The notes under the pieces: model-generated | The model's input: only the letters and a program-made list of their open reading frames with translations | Told to the model about the DNA's origin: nothing | The model's database searches: none | Part shown: piece by piece, positions 7,968 to 16,869 of the stretch | How positions within the stretch are numbered: the stretch's first letter is position 1 | Layout: every line of letters starts with the position of its first letter | Position numbers and translations under genes: made by a program | Assembly (NCBI GenBank): GCA_017617935.1 | Contig: JAFZVF010000034.1 | Location: forward strand, 1 to 63,518 | Direction: 5' to 3' | Length of the DNA: 63,518 nucleotides | DNA from: Clostridiales bacterium | GTDB lineage: Bacteria; Bacillota; Clostridia; Saccharofermentanales; Saccharofermentanaceae

Positions 7968-8786
7968 TTATTGAGCCACAAAGAAGGTCCCGACGTCATC
8001 CTGGTCGAGGATCCTCTCCAAGGTCTGGGATGCCGCACCGTCGGCAATTACGCCGCAGATGCCGTTCTCAGTTACTTTCTTCATGGCGGTGATCTTGGTC
8101 ATCATGCCGCCGGTGCCGAGCCATGAGCCTTTGCCTGTAGTGAAATCCACCATTTCGGGGGTTACCTTTTCAACAAAGGAAATGCGCTTGGCTTCAGGGT
8201 TCTCGCGCGGATTGGAATCGTAAAGTCCGTCAACGTCTGACAGGATGATGAGCAGATCGGCTTTTGCGAGGCAGGCGACGTCGGCTGAAAGCGTGTCGTT
8301 GTCCCCGAAAGTTCCGTTGTGCATGATCTCTGTCGTTGACACTGAGTCATTCTCGTTGATGACGGGTACGATCCCCATCTCGAGCAGTGTTTCGATGGTG
8401 TTGGTTACGTTTGCCCTAGTGAGTTTGTCGGTGATGCCGTCTTTCGTAAGGAGGATCTGTCCGCAGCGGTATGAATATTCGGCGAAGCTTCTGGCATAGG
8501 CGTTCATCAGCTCACACTGGCCCACGGAAGCGATTGCCTGCTTCTCCCTTGTGGATTCGGGACGCTTCTTGAGTCCAAGATAGCCGATGCCGACACCGAT
8601 GGCGCCGGAACTGACCAAAAGGACTTCTTTTCCTCGGTTCATGAGATCGGCTATGGACCTGCAGAGCCTGTCTATGCTTCCGAGGTTCATCTTGCCGTTA
8701 TCGTAGGTCAGGGAAGAAGTGCCGACCTTGACTACTATTCTTTTCGCAAAATTGACTGCGATGCGATCTCCGCCGTTAATGCTCAA
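7968..8786 (-). CDS. proB: Glutamate 5-kinase
   Basis: ProB phosphorylates glutamate to gamma-glutamyl phosphate, the first step of proline synthesis. The amino-acid-kinase fold is clear: RIVVKVGTSSLT near the N-terminus, VSSGAIGVG, INENDSVS, FGDNDTLSA and DVDGLYDSNP. The C-terminal PUA domain of E. coli ProB is absent, as in the short form (~260-270 residues). The likely start is the TTG at 8786, which has AAGGAG (8797-8802 on the plus strand) ten bases upstream; a TTG at 8843 has no ribosome site. No proA lies next to it. Confidence 0.93.
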   Translation of the reverse strand: MSINGGDRIAVNFAKRIVVKVGTSSLTYDNGKMNLGSIDRLCRSIADLMNRGKEVLLVSSGAIGVGIGYLGLKKRPESTREKQAIASVGQCELMNAYARSFAEYSYRCGQILLTKDGITDKLTRANVTNTIETLLEMGIVPVINENDSVSTTEIMHNGTFGDNDTLSADVACLAKADLLIILSDVDGLYDSNPRENPEAKRISFVEKVTPEMVDFTTGKGSWLGTGGMMTKITAMKKVTENGICGVIADGAASQTLERILDQDDVGTFFVAQ

Positions 8787-8897
8787 ATCCGAAAAACTCC
8801 TTGAATTACTGCCTTGATCCGGCGGCTTTATATACGCGCGCAAATAAAGGCACAGTAAGAATACACTTTGATAATGTAAAATGCAAGGCGCAAGCCG

Positions 8898-11177
8898 TTA
8901 TTCTTCAGGCTGATTCGGAGGCGGCGTAGGTCCCGGCGTAGGAGTTGCATGGACCTTGCACGGCTTGTCTTCCTTAGGATAGAGGTAGCTGCCCTTTACG
9001 AAATAGTCGGACTTGACGGTCTTGGCATCCTTACACTCGGAGTTCGGATACATGCCGGACTTCGTGCAGTAGCTTACCTTGACGACGTTTGCGGGCTTCT
9101 TGAAACTCGAAGCGGGTAGATCCTTGTGGATGTTCTGCATGCAGTATTCCCAGATCCTTCCGGCATTGAAATAGTCGGTCTTCGGGATCGTCGTCTGCTT
9201 AAGACGGTTGTCGTAACCGTACCAGACTGCGGCGGCATAGTAAGTCGTAAAGCCGCAGAACCACTTGTCGTTGTTGTCAGAGGTCGTTCCCGTCTTGCCC
9301 GCGGCGTCGATCTGCTTGCCCTTGGAGTTCTTGATCTGACCGCCGTAATGACGGACCCATCCGGACGTTACGACGTCCTTCAGGATGTCGGTAAGCAGGA
9401 AGCAGGTTTCCTTGGAATAGACGCGGTACTTCATCGGCTTGGCTTCGATGACCAGCTTGCCTTCGGAATCGAGCACCTTCGTGTAAGCGTAAGGAGCCGT
9501 GTAGGTTCCGCCGGAAGCGAAGGTCGCGTAAGCCGCGGCCATTTCGAGAGTCGTCATGCCCTTGGAGAAGCCGCCCAGCGACTGTGAAGGATAAGCGCCT
9601 TCGGAGGTGCGGTCGATTCCAACCTGCTTCAGATACCAGAGGGCCGTCTGTCCGCCGACCTTTGTCCAAACTTCGGCCGCGATCGTGTTACGCGACTTGG
9701 CAAGAGCCTGACGGATGGTCATCTGGCCGGTATAGTTTCGCTCGTAGTTGACTGGCCATGCCTTTTTGGGGTTGTTCGGGTCAAGATAGACCTTGCGGTC
9801 GTTGACTATCGTACCTGGAGCGATTAAGCCAAGCTCAAGCGCCGGACCATAGTCGATCAGGGGCTTTATCGAAGAGCCGGGGTTTCTGTACGTGGAGACC
9901 GCACGGTTGAGCGTGAGGTTCATGGTCTTTTCGCCGTAACCGCCGGCCATCGCCGCAATCGCGCCGGTCTTGACGTTTATGACCACGCATGAGCCGTTTG
10001 GCTTCTCCGGGTATGCGGCCAATTGTGCCGGTTTCGTCTGGAACAATCCCTTGCTCTGGAAGGCATGGTCCAAAACGTCCTGGACGGACTGCTCCATCGT
10101 GGAATAGATGTGGTAACCGCGGTTGTATACGAGTGAAGCCGCGAGGTTCTTGGATATGCCGCGCTGCTTGGACAGATCGGATATTACCTCGGAAATGACG
10201 TACTCGGTAAAGTAGGAATTGATAGTGGCTGACTTGGTGTTGCGTGACTTGAAGACGACTTCGGTGTTGAGTGCTTCTTGGTATTCCTCTTCGGTGATCT
10301 TGTTCTGGTCGCGCATCTTGCCCAAGATGATCCTCATTCGGCGGAGCGCGTTCCTTCTTCCCGTCTCACGGAGGGGATTGTAGTAGGAAGGGCTCTTCGG
10401 GAGGCCTGCGATGAGTGCGCATTCAGGGAGCGTCAAGTCCCTTGCGTCCTTGCCGAAATAGTTTTGCGCGGCGGCCTGAATGCCGACGTAGTTGTTGCCC
10501 ATCGGAGCGAGGTTGATGTAAAGCTCGAGGATCTCGTCCTTGCTTAAGTCCTGCTCGAGGGACATGGCCGAGAACCATTCCTGGACCTTACGCGAGGTTG
10601 AGTGCTCGTCCTGTCCGCTTATCAGCTTAACGGTCTGCTGGGTAATGGTGGAACCGCCGTAGGTGGCCTTTCCGCCGTGAGCGATGGCTGAAAGGACCGC
10701 GCTTCCGATACGCTTGAGGTCGATGCCGGAGTGTGAATAGAAACGCTCGTCCTCGACGGCTATGATGGCTTCATCGATATACGTATGTCTGACGTCGCTG
10801 TACGAAACATATACGCGGTCAACGTTTTCACTGCCCGTAAGCTTTGCCATGACCTTGCCTTCACTGTCGTAGACGAAGGAAGTCTGTGATTGTTCAGCGG
10901 AAGTAAGGTCGCCGATGGACAGCGGTTTAGTCGTGGAAGCGTAGCCTAGGAGCATTCCGGCGCCAAAACCGCCGAAAACGAAGCAGATGCAAAGAACGAA
11001 AACGATGACGATTCTTAAGACGTCCCAGATGAAGCTGCCCGTCTCGCGGATCCAGCTGCGGGAAAAGCCAGCCTGTGTAGGCTTGCCCTTGAGTCTGTGT
11101 CTCAATTCATCGGCCAAAGCGCTGTTTTCAGGCTTGACCGGCTTGGTAGATCTCTTTTTGTCGTTAGCTGCAGCCAT
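8898..11177 (-). CDS. Class A penicillin-binding protein (bifunctional peptidoglycan synthase)
   Basis: The protein (about 759 residues) polymerises glycan strands and cross-links them outside the membrane. One membrane helix lies near residues 45-75. The transglycosylase domain shows EDERFYSHSGID and GGSTITQQTVK. The transpeptidase domain shows SSIK (active-site Ser), SRN and GKTGTTSD. The C-terminus ends in a Pro-rich tail (PTPGPTPPPNQPEE). The ATG at 11177 has AAGGAGG upstream, preferred over a frame extension of eight codons. Its promoter region is duplicated upstream of the neighbouring acyltransferase gene (see 11168-11305). Confidence 0.95.
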   Translation of the reverse strand: MAAANDKKRSTKPVKPENSALADELRHRLKGKPTQAGFSRSWIRETGSFIWDVLRIVIVFVLCICFVFGGFGAGMLLGYASTTKPLSIGDLTSAEQSQTSFVYDSEGKVMAKLTGSENVDRVYVSYSDVRHTYIDEAIIAVEDERFYSHSGIDLKRIGSAVLSAIAHGGKATYGGSTITQQTVKLISGQDEHSTSRKVQEWFSAMSLEQDLSKDEILELYINLAPMGNNYVGIQAAAQNYFGKDARDLTLPECALIAGLPKSPSYYNPLRETGRRNALRRMRIILGKMRDQNKITEEEYQEALNTEVVFKSRNTKSATINSYFTEYVISEVISDLSKQRGISKNLAASLVYNRGYHIYSTMEQSVQDVLDHAFQSKGLFQTKPAQLAAYPEKPNGSCVVINVKTGAIAAMAGGYGEKTMNLTLNRAVSTYRNPGSSIKPLIDYGPALELGLIAPGTIVNDRKVYLDPNNPKKAWPVNYERNYTGQMTIRQALAKSRNTIAAEVWTKVGGQTALWYLKQVGIDRTSEGAYPSQSLGGFSKGMTTLEMAAAYATFASGGTYTAPYAYTKVLDSEGKLVIEAKPMKYRVYSKETCFLLTDILKDVVTSGWVRHYGGQIKNSKGKQIDAAGKTGTTSDNNDKWFCGFTTYYAAAVWYGYDNRLKQTTIPKTDYFNAGRIWEYCMQNIHKDLPASSFKKPANVVKVSYCTKSGMYPNSECKDAKTVKSDYFVKGSYLYPKEDKPCKVHATPTPGPTPPPNQPEE

Positions 11178-11305
11178 GCAGTCCTCCTTGGAATTCTCCA
11201 TATTTTACCACGAGTTCGATATAATTAAATTTAAAAATGTATGGCAAAAGGAGGGCACGCCTTGGCAGAGCCTTTTGATGCAATGATTACAGGCCGTGAC
11301 GAGGC
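11168..11305. repeat. Copy A of a duplicated divergent promoter region
   Basis: These ~138 bases match 12378-12516 at roughly four bases in five by eye. Shared parts, in order: the first codons and AAGGAGG of a minus-strand gene, the string ggaattctcc, ttttaccacga.ttcg, a TATAAT box, tggcaaaaggag, and the first codons of the methyltransferase. Copy A drives the penicillin-binding protein leftward. Confidence 0.85.
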
Positions 11306-11311
11306 GTGTGA
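11241..11311 (+). pseudogene. Truncated 5' fragment of the RNA methyltransferase gene
   Basis: The translated start (AEPFDAMITGRDEAC) matches the N-terminus of the methyltransferase at 12473 (EEPFDAVITGLDEAG), including the ribosome site and TTG start. Similarity stops near 11305, just before the 3' end of the minus-strand acyltransferase. The frame stays open to 11495, but that part is only the shadow of the acyltransferase. It is a duplication remnant and not a functional gene. Confidence 0.75.
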
Positions 11312-12388
11312 TCATGTCCTTAAGGCGAATAGTTTACGTGTCGTTTTGAAGCGTGTTATTACAATGGTAAAAAGTGAAATCCAAACAAACTTGAATGCGA
11401 GCAAAAGCAATAACGTGCCGATACGCGAAGCGTTCTCTCCTAGTATCATATTGATGAGATCATTCCACGGGAATGTGTTCTGTTCGATAATGTGAGCAGT
11501 CAATGCGACGATGCTGTATTTCCCAATAAAGCAAAAGGGGCGAGTTATCAAGGGTGCGTACTTCTCCGTCAGGAACGAGAAACCTATTACTACGGCTGAA
11601 GCGCATAAACTGGCAAACACATCCTGAAATCCTCGTCCGATATCGCAATTGACTAACCCAAATGATTCGAAATTGATAACGAATTCTCCCCAGACAACAA
11701 TCGATAATAGTATGAGAAGTGCTTTAATCCAAAGCTTTAGTGTAGCAAGTCGATCGAAGTATTTACGCCAAACATATCCTGCATAAACATACAGAACTGC
11801 TATGCAACCCGGCAGAATGCTAAGTGGTGGAAAGAATACGTATTCAGCTATATACTTTGCTGCGACAACTAGTGCTGCAACAATCAAGATTCCCGGTATT
11901 GTTGGAAGTTTTTTTACAACCCAGAAGATCATCACACTCCAGAATGATGCCCATAAGAACCATATTGCTCCTATGCCAAGAATGAAAAAAGGAATATTCC
12001 AGTTTTCGCCTGCCGCGTAAACTGATGCGGCAAGATATAATTCCAAGAGCTTGAGTATTCCTTTGATGTTTATGTGATCCTTAAAGACACGAATTATTAT
12101 GGAAGACAGGGTAAGAAGGAAGCAGGCAATATAATACGGAATGATAAGGGATTTGAGCTTCTTTTTGATGAGAGTGATTATATCGGTATTCGGATTGATA
12201 AAGTATCCCGTGATGATTAAAAATACCGGAAGGTGGAATGTGAAAACGAAACGATTGATTGCAGGTTCGCTCAAGTGGCCGAGGACGACTGCGATAAAAC
12301 AAAGCCCTCTGGCAAAATCCAAGTAATCCACCCGGCTTTTGCTCAATGGTCTTGATGGGGGGATTTCTGTTTCGCTTGCAGTAGCCAT
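11312..12388 (-). CDS. Acyltransferase family 3 membrane protein
   Basis: The protein has 358 residues and about ten predicted membrane helices. The N-terminus RVDYLDFARGLCFIAVVLGH is the hallmark of acyltransferase-3 proteins (OatA/WecH type), which move acetyl or other acyl groups onto cell-surface sugars. The catalytic His of the family fits the GH at the end of this motif. The start has AAGGAGG upstream. The coding sequence is visibly richer in A/T than its neighbours, and the gene is bracketed by two copies of the same promoter region, so it is probably an insertion into the older pair of divergent genes. Confidence 0.9.
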   Translation of the reverse strand: MATASETEIPPSRPLSKSRVDYLDFARGLCFIAVVLGHLSEPAINRFVFTFHLPVFLIITGYFINPNTDIITLIKKKLKSLIIPYYIACFLLTLSSIIIRVFKDHINIKGILKLLELYLAASVYAAGENWNIPFFILGIGAIWFLWASFWSVMIFWVVKKLPTIPGILIVAALVVAAKYIAEYVFFPPLSILPGCIAVLYVYAGYVWRKYFDRLATLKLWIKALLILLSIVVWGEFVINFESFGLVNCDIGRGFQDVFASLCASAVVIGFSFLTEKYAPLITRPFCFIGKYSIVALTAHIIEQNTFPWNDLINMILGENASRIGTLLLLLAFKFVWISLFTIVITRFKTTRKLFALRT

Positions 12389-12516
12389 GCAGTCCCTCCT
12401 TGGAATTCTCCTAATTTTACCACGACTTCGGTATAATAACTATAAAATTATGTGGCAAAAGGAGTGCGGGCGTTGGAAGAACCGTTTGACGCAGTGATCA
12501 CGGGCCTTGACGAGGC
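12378..12516. repeat. Copy B of the duplicated divergent promoter region
   Basis: This is the partner of 11168-11305. It holds the acyltransferase ribosome site and start on the minus strand and the TATAAT (12432-12437), AAAAGGAG and TTG start of the methyltransferase on the plus strand. The TATAAT box and both ribosome sites are kept in the two copies. Confidence 0.85.
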
Positions 12517-13855
12517 AGGACGCGGCATAGGAAAGATGCCTTCGGGCAAGAATTTCTTCTGCGAGGGTGTTTTCCCCGACGAAAAGGTCTCATGCCGGGA
12601 AATATCCTCTTCCGCAAGATATTCGGTATGCGAGGCTCTTGAAGTGATGGAATCTTCTCCGTCGAGACTTGCGCCTTTCGAGCCCGGAAAGCTTCTCTGC
12701 GGAGGACTTCCGCTTGCCGCGCTTGATTATCCCGCGCAGCTTGAATTCAAAGCTTCAAGGGTCAGGGAATGCCTGGAGCGGATAGGCCGTTTTGACAGCG
12801 GATTCCTTGATTCTGTGATGGATCCCATCGTTTCCTGCGACCCGCCAAAACGCTACAGGAACCACATGCAGTACGTTATCTCTGGCGGACGGATAGGACT
12901 GCTTGCTTCAGGGTCTCATGAGCTTGCGGAATACGATGGCGAGCTGATCGAATACGAGATGTTTTCCAAACTTAGAGCGGCACTCGAAAAATGCTTTGAA
13001 AGGGCGCCAACAAATCTGTTTGAAGGCCTTGTCCTCAGGGCTTCTGAAAGGACTTGTGAAGTGCTCGCGGAATTCGTCAGCGGGGACAATGCTCCACACG
13101 AGATCGTCATAAGGGACTGCTCTTCTTTTATTGAAGCTTCGGGGATCCGTTCTTCGTTCGAGGACGCTTGCAGGGAAAACGGATTCAAGCTGAACGGACT
13201 GCTCTTAAGGATCAGTCCCGACAAGGCGTCCAGGCGCACCAGGGGCGGCACGAGAGTTGTCCTTTTCGGAATCGACCATTACGATGAGATATTCTGCGGA
13301 AGGCGTATGCGCGTCAAAGCCGGATCGTTCTTCCAGGTGAATACAAAGCAGGCGGAAAAGCTTGCTGCGCTTGCATCGGAGGGGTGTTCACAGGCTAATG
13401 TCATTTACGATCTTTACTGCGGTTGCGGCACTCTCGGCATCGGTATAAAGAAACCCGGTCAGATCCTGTTCGGGATCGAGTCGGTCCCGGAGGCCGTGGA
13501 ATCGGCCAAGATCAACCGTTCATTGGCCTTTCAGGACGGCGGAGCGGACGAGTGCACATATATTTGCAAGGACGTCCTGAAGGCCGACATGAAGTCGCTG
13601 ATAAAGAGCGGGAAACTTGCTCATCCGGATACGATCATCGTCGATCCGCCGCGCAAGGGCATGGATCCCGGAGTGATAAACAGGATCGCAGAGATCGCAC
13701 CCGAGAGCCTGGTCTATGTCTCATGTGATCCAGCGACTCTTGCAAGGGACCTTAAGATCATTGCGCAGAAATACAGTATCACCAAGGTCACGCCAGTGGA
13801 TCTTTTCCCGCATGCGGCGCATGTGGAGACGGTGGTTCTTTTGTCCAAACTCTAG
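12473..13855 (+). CDS. RNA (uracil-5-)-methyltransferase, RumA/TrmA family
   Basis: The protein (about 460 residues) should transfer methyl from S-adenosylmethionine to C5 of a uridine in rRNA or tRNA. An N-terminal TRAM-like domain (FDAVITGLDEAGRGIGKMPS) precedes the methyltransferase domain with YDLYCGCGTLGIG, VDPPRKGMD and the catalytic-Cys motif VSCDPATLARD. The usual CGGC cysteine pair of the 4Fe-4S site is degenerate here (CGGLPLAALDY), so the cluster may be lost. TTG at 12473 is chosen because AAAGGAG lies 8 bases before it; the GTG at 12452 overlaps no ribosome site. Which RNA position is modified cannot be told. Confidence 0.9.
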   Translation: MEEPFDAVITGLDEAGRGIGKMPSGKNFFCEGVFPDEKVSCREISSSARYSVCEALEVMESSPSRLAPFEPGKLLCGGLPLAALDYPAQLEFKASRVRECLERIGRFDSGFLDSVMDPIVSCDPPKRYRNHMQYVISGGRIGLLASGSHELAEYDGELIEYEMFSKLRAALEKCFERAPTNLFEGLVLRASERTCEVLAEFVSGDNAPHEIVIRDCSSFIEASGIRSSFEDACRENGFKLNGLLLRISPDKASRRTRGGTRVVLFGIDHYDEIFCGRRMRVKAGSFFQVNTKQAEKLAALASEGCSQANVIYDLYCGCGTLGIGIKKPGQILFGIESVPEAVESAKINRSLAFQDGGADECTYICKDVLKADMKSLIKSGKLAHPDTIIVDPPRKGMDPGVINRIAEIAPESLVYVSCDPATLARDLKIIAQKYSITKVTPVDLFPHAAHVETVVLLSKL

Positions 13856-13976
13856 GTTCAGGGCCAAAGAGTAATGAATCTGACAAAATGACGTAAAACA
13901 AAATATATCTAACGGACCGAAGTTTGTATGATTCTTTTTATAAAATGAGAAGATACGATACAAGGAGAATTAGCAA

Positions 13977-16769
13977 ATGAAACACGTATTGCGTTCAATC
14001 TCGGTCTTTGTCACCGCGGCGATGATCTTACCCGCGTTTGTGGGATTTCACGCGGAGGCGGCAACCAGCGTCCATATCGACACAAACACTTTTCCCGATG
14101 CCAATTTCAGAGCCGTAGTTAAGACTTACGATACCGACGGAAACGATTATCTTAGTGAATACGAGATAAGCCGGGTTATTAACGTCGTCTGTGAAGGCAA
14201 AAAAATAAACTCCATCAAAGGCATTGAGTATTTCACGGCCGTTCAGGGACTGTGGTGTAAAGACAACAACATCAAGTCCATGGATCTAAGCGAAAACAAG
14301 GATCTACACGGCGTATGGTGCTCCGGCAATCCCCTTACTTCGCTTGATTTTTCGGGCAATCCGGAACTCGAGTGGGTCTACTGCTTTGACTGCAAACTGA
14401 AATCACTCGATTTCTCCAACAACCCGAAAATGGCTTATCTTGAGTGCAACACGAATAAAGAGCTCAGCAAACTTGTATTGTCCAACAACGATAAACTCGA
14501 GCACCTGATGTGTGGCACTTGTGCCCTGACCGAACTTGACCTCAGCGCCAATCCGAACCTCACTCATCTGGATGCGTTCAGAAACAAAATGACAAAGCTG
14601 AACATATCCAAGAACACGAAACTGAAGCGTTTGGACATCTGGGACAATCCCCAGCTCGGAAACGTCAGCGTCAGTCATCTGCCCGAACTGCAGTACTACA
14701 GTTGCGCGAACAACGGCGTGACCAAATTGGACGTGACTCATAATCCGCAGCTTCAGAAGCTCGTCTGCAGCTATAACGACCTGACTTCGCTCGACCTGTC
14801 CAAGAATCCCAGACTGGCATATTTGGATTGCGGAGACAACCAGTTGAGCAAACTCGATGTAAGCAACAACCCCCAGCTGTATTTCCTCCAGGCGTTCATC
14901 AACAACTTCACGACGCTGAACATCGGAAACAACAGCCGCCTGATTAAGACCTACAAAAACGGAACTTACAAGAACGAAACGAACGTCGCGGGATATTCTT
15001 ATACGATCAATTACGGAGGAAGCAACGAATTGGGAGACGAGCTCCTGTACTTCCTTTGCGTTCCCAACAAATGCAAGAGCATCGTAACGACTGCGGAAAA
15101 TGCGAAAGACCTTCCCGACAGCACTCTCGATACCAACGACGGACACTCCGGTTCCGAAGAGTTCATGACGCGCGAGATGGTCATCCAGACGCTTTATGAA
15201 CTTGCCGGAAAGCCAGGCGTAAGCGGCCTTTCCACAAGCTTTAAGGACATAGAGAAAGGTTCTTGGTACGAGAGCGCCGTCAAGTGGGGACAAAAGAACA
15301 AGATCTGCCTTGGATATCCCAACGTCTGTTCCGACGATTTCGGCGTGGGTGAATACGTGACGAGGCAGGACCTCGCGCTCATGATGCACAGGTATGCCGA
15401 TTACAAGAAATACAAGACCGCTTTTGACTACGGCAGGACTGACTGGTTTGACGATTTCAAGAACATAGACTATTACGCATGGGGTCCCTTTACCTGGGCC
15501 ATCCAGTGGGAATATCTGCTTCCGAAGTCAAACGGTAAAAAAGTCTATCCTCGTGGAAGGGTTACGCGTGACGAGTTGAAGTTCGCGATCAGCGCCATGA
15601 TCGAACTGAATACGGGCAAGGCGCCTTCCAAGGTCCCGATCCCGGTGGTCGCCGTCAAGGATCTCGTAAAGGTCAATGCAAAAGCCGCGACCTGCACCGA
15701 GGACGGAAACACCTCTTATTGGAAGAGCGAGAGCACCGGAAAGTGCTATAAGGACTCACTCGGACAGACGGAGCTTCCTTCCGGAAGCTGGATCGTCAAA
15801 AAGCTCGGCCACACCATGTCCCACATGGCCGCAAAGGCGGAAACCTGTACAACTGCTGGAAACGTCGAATGCTACAAGTGCACGAGATGCGGAAAGTATT
15901 TTGCGGATCAGGCAGGCGCCAAGGAGATCGATAAGGACAAGGTCTTCATTCCCGCTCCCGGCCACAAGCTGGTCAAAACGGAAGCAAAGCCTGCAACCTG
16001 TACCGAAAACGGCAACAGCGAATATTGGAAATGCTCCGTTTGCGGCAAGTTCTTCTCTGACGGCAAGGGCGAAAACGAGATGGAAAAGGACAGCTGGGTA
16101 ATTCCCGCTGGACATAAGGGCGTAGACAAGATAGTTCCCGCGACGTTTACTACTGACGGCTCGGTCGTTACGACCTGCAGCGAGTGCCATGACGTCATCA
16201 GGAAAGCGGAGATCCCGCACATAAAGGAAATCAAGCTGACCGCGGCTGAATTCACTTACAGCGGCGCGCAGCCGAATTTGGTTCAGATCACGGATGCAAA
16301 GGGGAATCAGATCTCGTCAGAGCACTACACGCTTGTGTTCAAGGACGGTGACGGAAACTCCGTAAACGAAGCGAAGGATGCGGGAACTTATTTCGTCACG
16401 GTTAAGTTCAAGGGCTTTTATAAAGGAACTTCCGAGGCCATGGAGTTCAAGATCAACAAGAAGGCCAACACCCTTAAGATCAAGTCGGGAAAGACCTACA
16501 AGGTCAAGTATAAGAAACTGAAAAAGGCCAAGAAGACGGTGTCTTATGCAAGCGTCATCAATTTCTCGAGCAAGGGGCAGGGGACGCTGACTTTTGCGAA
16601 GAAATCCGGAAACAAGAAGATCACCATAAGCAAGAGCGGCACTGTGACCATCAAGAAAAAGCTCAAGAGAGGCACCTACAAGGTTAAGGTGAAGGTCACC
16701 GCTTCAGGAAACGGCAACTATACGGCTTCGTCAACGAAGACGGTCACCTTTAAGATCAAGGTTTCCTAG
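13977..16769 (+). CDS. Large surface protein: EF-hand-like loop, leucine-rich repeats, SLH region, Cys repeats
   Basis: The protein has 930 residues and a signal peptide ending near residue 28 (HAEA). An EF-hand-like calcium loop (DTDGNDYLSEYE) lies at ~52-63. About ten ~21-residue leucine-rich repeats of the form LTSLDLSKNPRLAYLDCGDN span ~85-330. Residues ~395-545 resemble two to three S-layer-homology motifs (TREMVIQTLYELAG, FKDIEKGSWYESAVKW), which bind cell-wall polymers. Then come three ~55-residue repeats of the type ATCTEDGN..YWKC..CGK (~565-700) and a Lys-rich beta domain to the end. It is probably wall-attached and may bind protein or sugar. It has a good AAGGAG site. Confidence 0.88.
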   Translation: MKHVLRSISVFVTAAMILPAFVGFHAEAATSVHIDTNTFPDANFRAVVKTYDTDGNDYLSEYEISRVINVVCEGKKINSIKGIEYFTAVQGLWCKDNNIKSMDLSENKDLHGVWCSGNPLTSLDFSGNPELEWVYCFDCKLKSLDFSNNPKMAYLECNTNKELSKLVLSNNDKLEHLMCGTCALTELDLSANPNLTHLDAFRNKMTKLNISKNTKLKRLDIWDNPQLGNVSVSHLPELQYYSCANNGVTKLDVTHNPQLQKLVCSYNDLTSLDLSKNPRLAYLDCGDNQLSKLDVSNNPQLYFLQAFINNFTTLNIGNNSRLIKTYKNGTYKNETNVAGYSYTINYGGSNELGDELLYFLCVPNKCKSIVTTAENAKDLPDSTLDTNDGHSGSEEFMTREMVIQTLYELAGKPGVSGLSTSFKDIEKGSWYESAVKWGQKNKICLGYPNVCSDDFGVGEYVTRQDLALMMHRYADYKKYKTAFDYGRTDWFDDFKNIDYYAWGPFTWAIQWEYLLPKSNGKKVYPRGRVTRDELKFAISAMIELNTGKAPSKVPIPVVAVKDLVKVNAKAATCTEDGNTSYWKSESTGKCYKDSLGQTELPSGSWIVKKLGHTMSHMAAKAETCTTAGNVECYKCTRCGKYFADQAGAKEIDKDKVFIPAPGHKLVKTEAKPATCTENGNSEYWKCSVCGKFFSDGKGENEMEKDSWVIPAGHKGVDKIVPATFTTDGSVVTTCSECHDVIRKAEIPHIKEIKLTAAEFTYSGAQPNLVQITDAKGNQISSEHYTLVFKDGDGNSVNEAKDAGTYFVTVKFKGFYKGTSEAMEFKINKKANTLKIKSGKTYKVKYKKLKKAKKTVSYASVINFSSKGQGTLTFAKKSGNKKITISKSGTVTIKKKLKRGTYKVKVKVTASGNGNYTASSTKTVTFKIKVS

Positions 16770-16869
16770 CATCCAATTCTCAGTTTGTGCCTTAATTATT
16801 TATTGCTATTAAAGGATGTCTCTGATACATTAGTCAAAGCGACTCAGGTCAGCATCCGGAGGATTTTGT

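Noticed and set aside
11241..11495. An 84-residue plus-strand protein
   Set aside because: Only the first ~24 codons match the methyltransferase; the rest is the complement of the acyltransferase 3' end. It is recorded as a duplication remnant.
14403..15389. Long minus-strand open frame over the LRR protein gene
   Set aside because: It mirrors the leucine-rich repeats and has no ribosome site or own motifs.
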